DNA of 64,000 nucleotides from Sarcophilus harrisii (lineage: Eukaryota; Chordata; Mammalia; Dasyuromorphia; Dasyuridae). The notes below the pieces were generated by a model. That model saw only the letters and a program-made list of their open reading frames with translations, was not told the DNA's origin and did no database searches. How positions within the stretch are numbered: position 1 is the first letter of the stretch; every line of letters begins with the position of its first letter. Made by a program: the position numbers and the translations under genes. The stretch lies in the NCBI RefSeq assembly GCF_902635505.1, contig NC_045426.1, positions 360,889,138-360,953,137 on the forward strand, read 5' to 3'. Shown one piece after another: positions 11,064 through 22,509 of the stretch.

Positions 11064-11638
11064 TGTTGATGCGGGAAAGATTCCTATCTTTGAGTCCCAA
11101 CCCCCCTAGCTAATGTAAATTACCCTTTGACTCACAAATCCTGGTCCCTTTGAATTCCAATAGAAGATCCTCCTGTCCCAGCCCCACCTGGATCTGAGCC
11201 AACTTTGGGGCTACACCCCAAAGCCCCTCCGAGCTAAGTCTGCGACTTAAAAGGACCACACTGGGAACCACTCTTTGCAGAGATTCCAAACATGGTTGCC
11301 ATGTGAGGACCCTCTGTCCACTGGACCCTCTATCCAGTGCCCTCCTTATCTCTACCTTCACCTATCTCCTACTTCTAAACTCAATAATAAACCTCTTTTA
11401 TTAATCTAGCTCTCTGGGCCAATAAATGCTTTTATTGGGAATTCCGCGCTGCTTCTAGACCTCATATACCGCCGTATCCTTGCGCCGAATCCAAGGGGGT
11501 TGCCGGGGAACTCTGTTTGATTCCCTGTACCCCAAACCTGCCACTAGACCTTAACTAAACCCTAATTTCATTTAGGTACCCCAAATGTAGACCTCAGCAT
11601 GTGGTCTACACCTCAACATTTGGTTCCTGACCTCAACA
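11064..11638 (+). mobile_element. Solo LTR with 6 bp target duplication
   Basis: 575 bp beginning TGTTGATGCGGG and ending CCTCAACA, so the termini TGTTGA/TCAACA form a perfect inverted repeat. The flanking target duplication ATGTGA is exact (11058-11063 and 11639-11644). The old L1 reads straight through if the LTR and one duplication copy are removed. An AATAATAAACC poly(A) signal lies near 11382-11392. A 6 bp duplication is the usual size for class II (beta-like) retroviruses; assignment beyond that is open. GC-rich relative to its host. Confidence 0.85.
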
Positions 11639-11856
11639 ATGTGAGATGTTGGTCTACACCCAATTTCTTTCATACTTAAATTGTTTTTCCAGTTTTTCCA
11701 GCAGTTTTTACCAAATAATGAAGTTTTGCCCCCAAAGCTTAAATATTTGAGTTTATCAAACACTAGATTACTACGATCATTTCCTACAATGTATTGTGTG
11801 CCTAAACTATTCCACTGATCCACCACTTTATTTCTTAGGCAGTACCAGGTAGTTTT

Positions 11857-12610
11857 TTTTTTTTTTTTTTTTTATGTTGGAATATTTTTTTTTAATTTCA
11901 ATTTTTAATAATTACTTTTTATTAACAGAACCCATGCCAGGGTGATTTTTTACAACATTAAACCTTGCACTCACTTTTGTTCCGATTTTCCCCCTCTCTC
12001 CCTCCACCCTATCCCCTAGATGGCAAGCAGTCCTATACATGTTAAATATGTCACAATATATCCTAGATACAATATATGTGTGCAGAACCAAACAGTTCTC
12101 TTGTTGCACAGGGAGAATTGGATTCAGAAGGTAAAAATAACCCAGGAAGAAAAACAAAAATGCAAACAGTTTATATTCATTTCCCAGTGTTCTTTCTTTG
12201 GGTGTAGCTGCTTCTGTCCATCACTGATCAATTGAAACTGAGTTAGGTCTCTTTGTCAAAGAAATCCACTTCCATCAGAATACATCCTCATATAGTATTG
12301 TTGTTGAGGTATATAATGATCTCCTGGTTCTGCTCATTTCACTTAGCATCAGTTCATGTAATTCTCTCCAAACCTCTCTGTATTCATCCTGTTGGTCATT
12401 TCTTACAGAACAATAATATTCCATAACATTCATATACCACAATTTACCCAACCATTCTCCAATTGATGGGCATCCATTCACTTTCCAGTTTCTAGCCACT
12501 ACAAACAGGACTGCCACAAACATTTTGGCACATACAGGTCACTTTCCCTTCTTTAATATCTCTTTGGGGTATAAGCCCAGTAGTAGCACTGCTGGATCAA
12601 AGGGTATGCA
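11857..12610 (-). mobile_element. Younger L1 3' end nested in old L1
   Basis: Minus-strand 5'-truncated L1 with a T run at the left and the ORF2 C-terminus at the right. The minus strand (12275-12523) encodes MFVAVLFVVARNWKVNGCPS, IGEWLGKLWYMNVMEYYC and LSEMSRTRRSLYTSTT. Target duplications AGTACCAGGTAGTTTT are exact at 11841-11856 and 12611-12626. It is clearly less decayed than the host L1. Confidence 0.9.
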
Positions 12611-13015
12611 AGTACCAGGTAGTTTTGATGATTACTGCTTAATACTATAGTTTGAGATCTGGTTTCTCTAGGCCACCTTCTTCACACTTTTTTTTCTCAT
12701 TGATTTCCTTGATATTTTTGACCTTTTTGTTCTTTCAGATGAATTTTGTTATTTTTTTCTAGTTCTGTAAAATAATTTTTTTGTTAGTTTTATTGGCAGT
12801 ACACTGAATAAAATAGATTAATTTAGGTAAAATTATCATTTTTATTATATTGACTTGGCCTACCTATGAACAATTAAGATTTTTCCAGTTTTTTAGATCT
12901 GATTTTGTGTGATAAGTATTTTGTAATTATGTTCATATTGTGTTCTTATGCCATATTGCTTGGCATGCAGATTCCTAAGTATTTTATGTTGTCTATATCT
13001 AGGCAGCTTTTTAAG

Positions 13016-13914
13016 ACTTTAAGTTGCACAGAAAGTGCTGACATTTCTTGCAACAGGGAAATTACAGGTCTGGGCCCTATTTCCTCTCCTCATAAATAGT
13101 TAAAATTCCAAAGATCATAGAAAACAGCACTGAAAATGTGCCCATTTGCTGAGCTCAGTGCTTTAATTAGAAAACTGCTGTGAAATCAAAAATTACATTT
13201 TTTTGGCAATCTCAACTAATTATTATTCATAATCCTCTTATGCAGAATTAAGCTTGAATTAAATAACAGTGTTTTACTTTTTAATGAGCAAAAATGGACT
13301 TTTAATATATACTCACAAGAGTAAATATATATGCCTTCTGCTTTAATACTTCAGTAGAGCTATGATCTCATCAGTCTGAATATTCCTTCCAATAGTGCCA
13401 GTTGAAACCTGTCCATGCCTTCTCATTCTTTTTTTGCTAATTTTAGCCATATCTTTCCAGTAGTCCCTCTGCAGGAGATCCACTCAAAATGCTGGGGACT
13501 TTCACTAGATTTTTGAACTTGAGCAATACTTGGATTTTCTTGTTCTTGTTCTATGACCAATCAACCTCCTTTCATTCATGTGTCTCATATCTTTAGTACT
13601 ACTTCCTTCATGCTAGTTATTCTGTTATTCTTTCATGATAACTTACTTCTGTCTATCAAAGTTCTCTCAATGGCTCTGTGGATCACCTATAGTTCTGATT
13701 CTTTAGTGATTATGTTGTTTCAGGTTTCCTGGCTACAGAGCAGAATTAGAATTTTTTACCAAAAGACCTGTGATTTCATCAATATGGGATTGTCCTTTAC
13801 CCACACAAATAACTTAAAATCTTATATAATTATCTGAGGCTCAATGAAGATAAATGAACATGATCAAATAGCTTGTAAATATCAGAAGAAAGTAAATAAA
13901 CATTTTATTTATAA
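13016..13914. other. Unassigned DNA
   Basis: No repeat or gene recognised. A 94-codon open frame at 13553-13837 has low-complexity hydrophobic content, no family resemblance and no splice context. Confidence 0.35.
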
Positions 13915-14135
13915 TAATAATTAACATTTATATAGAGCTTACTATGGGCCAGGTGCTGTGCTAAGCATTTTACAACTGTGATCTCATTTGAGCTCCACAA
14001 AATCCCTGGAAGGAAGGTGCAATTATTATCTCCATTTTATAGTTGAGGAAACTAAAGAAGACACATTAAGTACTTGCCCAGTCAATAACTAGTATTCTGA
14101 ATCAGGATTTGAACCTAAGAGTCAGGTTTTCCTGA
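13915..14135 (-). mobile_element. MIR/CORE-SINE, minus
   Basis: Plus strand reads ACATTTATATAGAGCTTACT, CAGGTGCTGTGCTAAGCATT, TATCTCCATTTTATAGTTGAG and ACTTGCCCAGTCAATAACTAG, the complement of the MIR core and 3' half. It is followed by a second plus-oriented MIR tail fragment (14195-14285, CTCAATTTCCTCCTCTGTAA). Confidence 0.65.
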
Positions 14136-14289
14136 CTATGCCTCCTTGTTGCCATAGGATGTTTCAACCCAAATTTTACTCGACTTGCAGCAATTTCCCC
14201 TCTGTACCTCAATTTCCTCCTCTGTAAAATGAGGGGCTTGGATGAGGTGACTTCTAAAGTCCCTTTTGCCTCAAAACCTATGAATCCAT

Positions 14290-14835
14290 TGTAATGCCGG
14301 AGAAACTGAGGCAAGATAGAGATTAGAGAATTTTTAATATTTTATTTGAGAGGAAGAGATTGGGCTGGGGGCAAAACAGTATCCATGTTGTCCCCAAGGC
14401 TGGATTGGACTCATGTCTCAAAGCATCCAAAAGAGAGTGAAGTATTCCAGAGATTCTTATAGGGCTCCAGCAATCAGAGGAACAAAGCAGGGTGGGGTTA
14501 GAGCTCTGGTGAGCAGGAACTTCCAGGAAAGGTCCATAATTTGGTTCTGACATGTTTGGGGTAAATTGGGTAATCTTGATAAGTAGGAAGGCTGGGAGCC
14601 AGGTCTGGTTCAGAGGGTCCTACCATCTGCATTTTATGGCTCTACGGAATACTAGTAGTCAGGGCTAGTTACCTCTGTCCTAATTTATATCAGTTCTAGT
14701 GATCAGGAAGGGAGGTTGTCACTGAGGCAGAACAATTCAGGAAAACTGAAGTAGAACAATTTAGGGAAACTGAGGCAGAACAATTCAGGGAAACTAAGGC
14801 AGAACAATTAAAGGAAACTGTGCCATAATGCCATG
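14290..14835 (-). mobile_element. LTR related to the TGTAATG family, minus
   Basis: Starts TGTAATGCCGGAGAAACTGAG, then AGATAGAGATTAGAGA and a minus-strand poly(A) signal in TATTTTATTTGAG, the same U5 end as the LTRs at 7679-8125 and 52742-53107. Its U3 is different and longer. Near the right end (14720-14820) a 24-25 bp unit, AACTGAGGCAGAACAATTCA plus about 5 bp, is repeated four times. Right boundary approximate. Confidence 0.6.
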
Positions 14836-17740
14836 AGATTATAAACTGCCAAATTTTCTCTTCCCATTTAGAGAATATTGGTGTTACAAAGAAGTTTTAG
14901 TTTCAGGGAGGTTCAGGGGAATTGTCCAAAGTACTACATAATTTCCAAATACAATTCCCACTCTTTCTTTTACTGAGTTATCTAATTAGTTATATAACAT
15001 AAAGTATAAAACAAAAAAGATACGTGCTCACCAACAGTGTTTACTTCTCTCACTGAAATTCTAACACAGAGTCCATATGTAAAAGTTTCCTTGGAGAAAA
15101 AGGGGTTCCCTAAAGTTCTCTATAAGTTTTTGTTTGGCTATGACACTGTGTAGATTGTTCCATATTCCAGAATACTTTGAGATACTGAGATTCCTCAACC
15201 ACACAAGAGTTTGACCTGACATTCCACATGGGAAAATATAAATAGATGCCTATTGTCCAGACTGATATAAAATTGAATGGGTAGCTCATTTTTGCTGATA
15301 TAATGGTATGTTGGATAGCCATGGGGAATGGATATTGAACTAGTTACTGAACTGGATATTGAACTGAATATCTATGTCGATTATGGGAAAATGAAGAATA
15401 GTTAAATGTGACTTGTAAGAAACAAATAAGAGTACTATATAGCCACCATTTAAACATTGCTTTAAGATCTACAAAGCACTTGAGATAACTGATGCTATCT
15501 TATTTAACAAACTGAGGTAAAGTTCTTAAATACACAAAAATGTAGTTCTTGCCTATGTGAAATCTTGCATATTTCACAAAACTGAAAGTACAACTATCAC
15601 TTTTGGAACTTTGGCAGGCATACATGAGTCTGACCAATGTAAATGTGTTAGGTAAATATTGTGTCTAAATAAAAGAAATTTAGCAAGGCAGCACCGAGGC
15701 AGTATCTACGTCACAAAAAGACCATGTCCAGGAAAGAGAGAGATATTAAAACAATATTTAGAACTTCATTTCCTCTCAATAAAAGAAAGGAATGTATATT
15801 ACTTGTTACCAAAATGTGTCATTCCTATCCCAGGACATAGATAAAGGGAACAAAAGAAACTATTTAAAATGCAAAAAGCCAATGAAGTAAGAAAACAGAA
15901 CAATTCAATTTTTTTTTTTTTTTTTGGTGGACAGAATGCCCCCTTCCTACTTTTTTATTCTGAAGACTCTTGTACAAGTGTTCATGTGATTTAAATACTT
16001 CATCAGATTTCTTTCTTCATAATATGAATTATGAATGTAAAGCCTGCTGTTCTTTAGCCATGAAATTAGAAATATCTTGTAATCACCAAATAATAACCTT
16101 TGCTTTTTCCCCTTACTGATGGATATATAAGTAGGTTCATCCAAGGGATGAAAATTGTAATCTCATTAGACATTAATCCCTCACTTGTAGAATCCAACCC
16201 TAAGCATGCCTAAAGAAGTTCTTTATGAAGTGCTATGCCTAAAAATCTAAGAGAATTCTATTTTTAATGCATAGGCATATGCATAGAAGCCTTAAAACTA
16301 TACCTCAAATTTTAGGAACAATAGCAAATTAAAGGAGAGAGGAGGAGGAGAAGAAGGAGGAAAAAGAAGAAGTCCTATTCTATTTTATCTCTGGTATTTT
16401 TTACTCTCAGGGAGAAAAAAACAACTTTGTAAACTCCTCAAGTTTGTCTTTGATAGTGATCTCATATACTACTGGTTTAACAACTTAGCCAGAAGTGGAT
16501 CAGTCAAGAGAAAGCAAGGTTGAATGGTATGCAGATGATTAAACAAATCCATCACATAACAATTTACATTTGGTTTGCTGGTTTTTTCCAGAAATAGGAA
16601 TGAAGGTGAGGAATCCAAGAAGGAGTAGAAAGAAAAGGTGAATAAAGTCAGGGTGAATATCTTTACTTCTGGGCATCAATTAAGTAGCTCTATTATAATC
16701 CATTTAAAATGAACTAAAATTCCATGTTGTGCTAGAGTGAGAGTACAAGGACAAAAAAAGAAACAAATAATATCTGCTTTTGAGCTTTCCTATCAAAATC
16801 TCTAAGGGCTGACAGCTCTAGATACAGGACTTTTGTTAAGCATGGTATCTGATTACTTAGAGCCAAAAAGTTGTACTGTGTTTATTTCAAAGATTCCTAA
16901 TTTTACTTGAAAAGGTACTCTCTCTAAGGATACAGGTTGAAATCACTTTTCACTTTGGAAGATAAGTTTCACAATTGCAGCAGCCAAAAAATTCATTACC
17001 AAGTAATCCAACTTTTTCTGATGAGTTTCCTTTATTTAGGTAGGTGAAAGACCCTCAGAATGATTTTTGAAGCCTTCTTAATTTTGAAGTCTTCTAATAC
17101 TAGAATTTTTGTTGCCATAAATTTCAGAAAAACTTGAGTTACCTTTATGGAATGATGAGATATTATAGCAAGAATTTAGCAGAAAGGATCCAGGTATAAA
17201 ATGATATGTAAATTACTTGGGATGAGCAATAATTTTGACTTTTTTTTTTTTCACTGATTTTTGGGTATGATTCCACTGATACTAGGCTTTCTTAGCACAT
17301 CTGACATTGATGGGATAATGAATCATATACCTGTGCTTCATTGCTCTCTTTTGTTGTTTTTCAAATTCCATGGTTTTCAAAGAAATGTGCAAAAATTGTA
17401 GCTCTTAAAAAACACATTTCTCTGTCTATATATGTATGTGTGTGTATGAAAGTCAAGTATGTAAGGAAACATTTGAACCTACAATGAAACGAGCAGTCTC
17501 ACCAAAGAACAAAGGGAAGTGCAGCTGAGAATGAGAAATAATGTCAACTCCTGACTGTTGCTGTGAAAAAGCTTTGTTAATTTTGGCAAAATAGTATAAG
17601 TGGCTTGAAGTTGGAAGAACAGCAAGAAGACCAGTTAAAAAATAATTGGAGCTAGTAACATTGTTAGGACAAACAAACTAAGAAGCGCATGTCATCAGTA
17701 AGACAATACAAAGCCTGGCTTACTGAAGATTAAAATAAGG
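14836..17740. other. 2.9 kb without recognised gene or repeat
   Basis: AT-rich sequence with scattered short open frames and no splice-flanked exon I could support. It holds a T run at 15910-15925, a purine-rich (GGA/GAA)n patch at 16336-16372, and a short (TG)n at 17433-17444. Any conserved non-coding element here would be invisible without alignment. Confidence 0.35.
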
Positions 17741-17744
17741 ATTT

Positions 17745-17960
17745 TTTTTTTTTAACCATGAAACTTACATTTTTATTCTCAATTATATCAAACTTATTAG
17801 AAGTTCAGTTGAACTACAGGATCTGGGTATCTCCATCATTCTGTAAAAATTCACTGAAATAGAAAGAGAAATTCTATTTTAAAATAATTGTAAACAATAT
17901 AAACTACTTGTGGGTCTACCTGCCAAGATAAACCCAAGAACTATATGTCCTGGTTTAATC
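17745..17960 (+). mobile_element. Possible L1 ORF2 fragment, plus
   Basis: The reverse complement of about 17880-17945 reads TTCTTGGGTTTATCTTGGCA, GGTAGACCCACAAGTAGTTT and TTCTCTTTCTATTTC, resembling the antisense ORF2 text also visible at 12950-12995, which would put the L1 on the plus strand. The T run at 17741-17752 and the part to 17870 are not explained by this. Low confidence. Confidence 0.3.
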
Positions 17961-18134
17961 TGCGGAAGTGATTTTACTAAGGTGAGGCTACTGTGCATGC
18001 TGCAGCTTCTTGGAGCCCGAGGTGATACTTTGGTGAAAAATGAAGGATGAGCAGCCCTGAAATGGACTTGGCAAGTCCTCACACTAGAAGTGCTAGTCTC
18101 CTTTCTGAATACCCTATACACTCCAAATCCATTC

Positions 18135-18290
18135 AATAAGTATTTATTAAGTACCTACTATGTGCCAGGTGCTGTGCTGAGAGCTGGGAATGTAAAGAAA
18201 GACAAAAAACAGTCCCCATTTTCTAGGAGCTCACAGTTTTAACAGGGAAGAGACAATATGCAAACAATTGTACATAAAAAAAAAAAAAAA
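18135..18290. repeat. GTGCCAGGTGCTGTGCTGAG-type mammalian repeat
   Basis: TTCAATAAGTATTTATTAAG, then GTACCTACTATGTGCCAGGT and GAGCTCACAGTTTTAAC with CAATATGCAAACAATTGTAC. The same block is seen at 20030-20170, 23550-23870, 27050-27330, 38700-38980 and 43665-43765 in various states of completeness. A common marsupial interspersed repeat; family name not assigned. Confidence 0.55.
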
Positions 18291-18458
18291 TAGGATAAAC
18301 CTGTGATATTCTAACTGGGAAAACTTTAGCAACAAACCGGATCACAATAAACTTCCTGTAGGTATGATTTTAGCTAAAGATTAACTATTTCCTATATAGT
18401 AACAGATGAAGATATTTTTATAAACTACTTCGCATATTTTTCTTCTTTTGATTCTTTT

Positions 18459-18607
18459 TTTCTTTTTGTTTTTTTGAGGCAATTGGAGATAAGTGACTTG
18501 TCCAGTATCACACAACTAGGAAGTGTTAAGTAGCTGAAGTCACACTTGAATTCGGGTCCCTCCTGACTCCAGGCCCAGGACTCTATCCACTGGACCATGT
18601 GTCTGCC
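18459..18607 (-). mobile_element. tRNA-type SINE, minus, with target duplication
   Basis: Minus-strand SINE: plus strand reads GAGGCAATTGGAGATAAGTG, CACACAACTAGGAAGTGTTA and GACTCTATCCACTGGACCAT. Exact 18 bp target duplications TCTTCTTTTGATTCTTTT lie at 18441-18458 and 18608-18625, consistent with LINE-mediated insertion. Confidence 0.9.
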
Positions 18608-19254
18608 TCTTCTTTTGATTCTTTTACAATCATTCTGAGAGTTAGGTAGTCTATGTCTCATTTATGCCTCATTTTGTAGGTGAAGAAACTGAAAGTTAGA
18701 GGGGTTAAATGACTTGAGAAAAGTCACATGTATAAATTCTTTTCACATTTTATACCTATTGTGGAAGTGTTTTATAATCTGTAGCTAAAAGTCTTCATGG
18801 AAGCTAACATTTTAGGATGACTATTTCAGACCTGAGGTATAGCTAATGCCAAGGCTCCAGTGCCAGATTTCCAAGCTTTTCATCTGGTCTGACTATACAA
18901 TTTTCCTCTTCATTTTCACTGATCATCATTATTATTATTTTTTTGCCAGCAGCATTTGCTTGAGTCAGAATTGCTATATCAGCAGCTCAATTAGCCAAGT
19001 TCCTTACTGTCTAAAAACCTACAATAACAGTATTTACTACTAAATAGTATATATTTATATACTAGTATATATAATAGCAAATAGTATATTTAGTATATAC
19101 TTTAGCATTTACTACAACTATACTGAAAGGCAGGAGATGTAAATTTTAAAAAGTGGAAGAAAAATTTTCCTTTGCCACAGGCATAAAGAAGTTTTTCTGT
19201 CTTGAAACTTAATTTGGAGTGTTAGCAAATTTTCATCCAATGAACATATTTTAA

Positions 19255-20025
19255 ATAATAGCTTTTTATTTTCAAAGATAGTTTTCAACATTGACTTGTA
19301 AAAACCTTGTATTCCAGATTTTTCTCCCTCTCTTCCCCCCACTTCCCTCCCCTAGAAAGCAGGCAATCCAATCTATGTTGAACCTGTGTAATTCTTCTAA
19401 ACATATTCCTACATTTATTATGTTGAACAAGAAAAATCAGATCAAAAGGAGAAAAGTGAAAAAGGAAAAAAAAAAACAACAACAAAAAAGGTGAAAATAC
19501 TATGTTGTGATCTACATTCAGTCCCAATATCCTCTTTCTGGATGCAGATGGCTCTCTCCATCATAATTCTATTGGAATTGGACTGAATTACTTTGTTGCT
19601 GAAAAGAAAAATGCCTCAGGAAAACCTTGCAGGCTGTTTGACACGACTATTTGTTAGAAATCATCACAGTTGATCATCACATAATCTTGTTGCTGTGCAT
19701 AATGTTCTCTTGGTTCAGTTCATTTCCATTAGCATCAGTTCATACAAGTCTCTCCAGGCCTCTCTGAAATCATCCTGCTGATTGTTTTTTATAGAACAAT
19801 AATATTCCATAACATTCATATACCATAACTTATTCAGCCATTCTCCAATTGATGGGCATCCACTCAGTTTACAATTCCTTGACACTACAAAAAGGGCTGC
19901 AAGAAACATTTTTGCATATGGGAGTCCTTTTCCCTTTTTTGTGATCTCTTGATACAGATCCATTAGAGACACTGCTGTATCAAAGAATTTGCAGAATTTG
20001 ATAGCTCTTGGGCATAGTTCCAATC
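19255..20025 (-). mobile_element. L1 3' end, minus
   Basis: Starts with TAGCTTTTTATTTTCAAAGA, runs through the 3' UTR (CTTGTATTCCAGATTTTTCT) and reaches the ORF2 C-terminus. The minus strand (19715-20023) encodes MFLAALFVVSRNCKLSGCPS, IGEWLNKLWYMNVMEYYC and LYELMLMEMN. 5'-truncated. No clean target duplication found. Confidence 0.85.
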
Positions 20026-20200
20026 AATAAACATTTCTTTGTGTCAGGCACTGTGCTAAGTGCTAGGGATAAAAAAAAAAAAAAAAAAAAAAAGTAAAAG
20101 AAAGAAAGAAAGACAGTCCCTCTCCTCAAGAGGCTTATTATCTAATGGGAAAATATAATTATAAAAGAAAGCTTGAAAGTGAGGGTTTGGGAGAGCAAGA
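20026..20200. repeat. GTCAGGCACTGTGCTAAG-type repeat
   Basis: AATCAATAAACATTTC, GTCAGGCACTGTGCTAAGTG, an A run, then GACAGTCCCTCTCCTCAAGA and TTATCTAATGGGAAAA. Same family as 18135-18290. It abuts the L1 end. Confidence 0.55.
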
Positions 20201-21053
20201 GTGTTTAAGGGGTAGGGGAAGCATCTTGTTCTGTTGAGTCGAAATTACTATCAATGAGACAATGATTACCTCAAGAAGGATGGAAAGTTGCTAACTCATT
20301 AGCTCTGTGCATTATGAAGAGAGCCCGGTAAGGAATCTAGAGTTGTTTGCAGGAGGTCAACAGTTTTGTCAGGGGAGGAAAAAAGTGAGGGTGAAGAAAA
20401 AGAAAAGGGACATGATATTGGAAAAGGAAAGAAAAGGAGGTAAGAAAAATTGCATTGAATATGACTGAATAATAGAGTACTATCAATCATTTGAGGTATG
20501 AATGAATGACTTCAGGGTCACAAGTTACTGGACACTCAGAAATGACAATTTTGAGAATTATCTGTGCAGGACCAGAAGTCAGATTCTAGTCTCAGTTCTG
20601 CCTTTAACTCAGTGGTATGAGAGACAGAGAGGATGTTACTTATTCCAGGATTATTTCAAGGACGAAATGGGATATCAGCTTTGCCATTGTTTTGGAACAT
20701 GGTACTATAAATATAACATAAGATGCTTTTGTATGTTCTTTTTATCTACTTAAATTCTCAGAATTTACTTAGGTAAACTTATACTATGCCACAAAACTGG
20801 TTTTTGTGTCTCTGGCTCTGTGTAACCCAAGTAGCCATCCAATTCTTTCTCATCAGAGAACACCTAGTACTCTCATCTACTGGTCACCTCCAGCTATAGT
20901 CAATTAAAAGAATTATTTAAATATTGTGATATCTCAATGCCTGTAAACAAATGATTTCTAACAAATAGGCATGTCAAATAGCCTGCAAGATTTTCCTGAG
21001 GCATTTTTTTTCTATTGTGATAAAACTAATCTATTCTATGTTTCTTTTTCAAG
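20201..21053. other. Unassigned DNA upstream of an exon-like segment
   Basis: No recognised repeat. A GA-rich purine patch lies at 20380-20440. Possible non-coding sequence. Confidence 0.3.
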
Positions 21054-21167
21054 GACAACTGCAGCCCAGAGATCTTTGTGGTTCTCATTTCATCCAGTAC
21101 TCATCAGAGTAAGCACTGAGACAGAAACAGTTGCTACCATACACGTGGATATTGAGGACTCCCTAAG
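21054..21167 (+). other. Exon-like segment of unknown gene
   Basis: 114 bp flanked by a strong acceptor (CTATGTTTCTTTTTCAAG ending at 21053) and a strong donor (CTAAG then GTAAGC at 21168). One frame is open through it, giving RTTAAQRSLWFSFHPVLIRV then a threonine/glutamate-rich end; the other two frames have stops. Its phase does not continue the MRO reading frame into the 30964 exon, so if it belongs to MRO it would be 5' untranslated. It lies 9.9 kb upstream of the first predicted MRO exon. It may equally be a chance splice-site pair. Confidence 0.3.
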
Positions 21168-21479
21168 GTAAGCATTCTGGGAATCTTGGAAAACAGGAAG
21201 AGCCATAAGCATTTCTAGATTTAAAAGATATAATATTAGCATTTGTTGATTGTTTTCTATAGTTTTTTTGTTGAGTTGATAATCATATGTTTGTTTTGAG
21301 ATGATTATCCTTGCAACTAAAAATGGTGTTGAAGCACTTTCCCCTTTGTACTCATGTGCTAAAATCCATTTAAAATGTTTATATAAATGCTACAGAAATA
21401 ATAAAGTTGAAGAAGCAAAAAAGAAAACTGCCAGAAAGTTAGCTGAAGGACCCAGAATTTGGAAGTCTTTTCTGATCAC

Positions 21480-21660
21480 AGAATTGTAGAGTGGCTATCT
21501 TGGAGGTCAAGAAGTCTGAGCCAGTCATTTTACCTATAAGGAAAAGTAAGGTTGAAGAATATTAAGGGACAAATCCAGTCACAGAGTAGTAGAATCATAG
21601 CTAGAAGCCTAATCTCTTGGCTACCAGGCAGGTGTTCTCTTATGTCTACCATACTTCCTG
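21480..21660. repeat. Old MIR-like SINE fragment
   Basis: GTAGAGTGGCTATCTTGGAG, CATTTTACCTATAAGGAAAA, TCACAGAGTAGTAGAATC, a decayed SINE of the same class as 21775-21920. Confidence 0.35.
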
Positions 21661-21774
21661 GATGAAAAATTAGTCAGCAATAAAGATCAAGGGATCCTGA
21701 CTAATCCAAAGGGAACTTGGAATTGCTCTGTTATGGTGTAAATTAGGTTTACTAGTTTATGAAATTATAATATC

Positions 21775-21920
21775 TTAAAGCTGGAACCTTAGAGATCATC
21801 TAATGCAATTTTGTTTGGCTGAGGGAAAACTGAGGCCCAGAGAAGTGAAGCAATTAACTTGAGTTCATATATGAAAGTATTAAAGATAAAACTTTAATTC
21901 AGGTCTTTGACTGATTATAT
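21775..21920 (+). repeat. MIR-like repeat
   Basis: TAAAGCTGGAACCTTAGAGA, CATCTAATGCAATTTTG and AAACTGAGGCCCAGAGAAG, a widespread marsupial repeat class. Confidence 0.5.
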
Positions 21921-22269
21921 AAACTTCAGTTTGAAATCCTCATAACTTATAGTGTATAGAGGCAAACTTCATTCATGAATTTAGAATTTGTAATTATTTT
22001 GGTAGTAAATGGAATGAAATTTATTCCTTCTTTATAAATAACAATAGCAGTACTAGTAGAAGCAATATTGCAGAGGAAATGCTTAAGATAAGACAATAAA
22101 CTGAACTCAAGTTGCCCCAGTATCTTTAGAACAAACTCATTTATCAACAATTGCATGTTAATTATAACAAATCATCATTTATTCACTAAATCAACCCATT
22201 AGCCTAATTCCAGTTACTGAATATATCTAAAAATAACAAGCCTAAATTTTTAAAGAAATAAGCATTTTT

Positions 22270-22505
22270 GTTGTTTAATTGTATCTGACTCTTCATGACC
22301 TCATTTTTTTTTTTTTTTTTGGGGGGGAAGGGGCAAAATTACTGAAAAAATTTGCCATTTCTTTCTCCCGCTCATTTTATAGATGAGGAAACTGAAGCAG
22401 ATAGGGTTGCCCAGCTAGTAAGTGAGTGAGGCCATATTTAAACTGGGGAAGATGAGACTTCCTAACTACAGGCTTGGTACTTTATCCACTTCACTACAAA
22501 GCTGT
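22270..22505 (-). mobile_element. CORE/MAR1-like SINE, minus
   Basis: Plus strand reads TTGTATCTGACTCTTCATGA, a T/G run, TTTGCCATTTCTTTCTCCC, TATAGATGAGGAAACTGAAG and CTTTATCCACTTCACTACA, the complement of the longer marsupial SINE. Confidence 0.75.
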
Positions 22506-22509
22506 ATGG

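Larger units (their letters stand above)
10030..13015 (-). mobile_element. Old L1, minus, twice interrupted
   Basis: Continuous antisense L1 text in three blocks (10030-11063, 11645-11856, 12627-13015). It starts with the ORF2 C-terminal region (CACAATTTGTGCAGTTATTC and similar) and runs inward to the part read antisense as TAGTTTTGATGATTACTGCTT and CTTGGCCTACCTATGAACA. It was later split by a solo LTR (11064-11638) and a younger L1 (11857-12610). ORF2 is heavily decayed and non-functional. Confidence 0.75.

Noticed and set aside
17879-18136. Possible processed pseudogene on the minus strand (T run at 17741 with an AATAAA complement nearby)
   Set aside because: Part of the region resembles L1 text and I could not recognise any parental gene. 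Support too weak.
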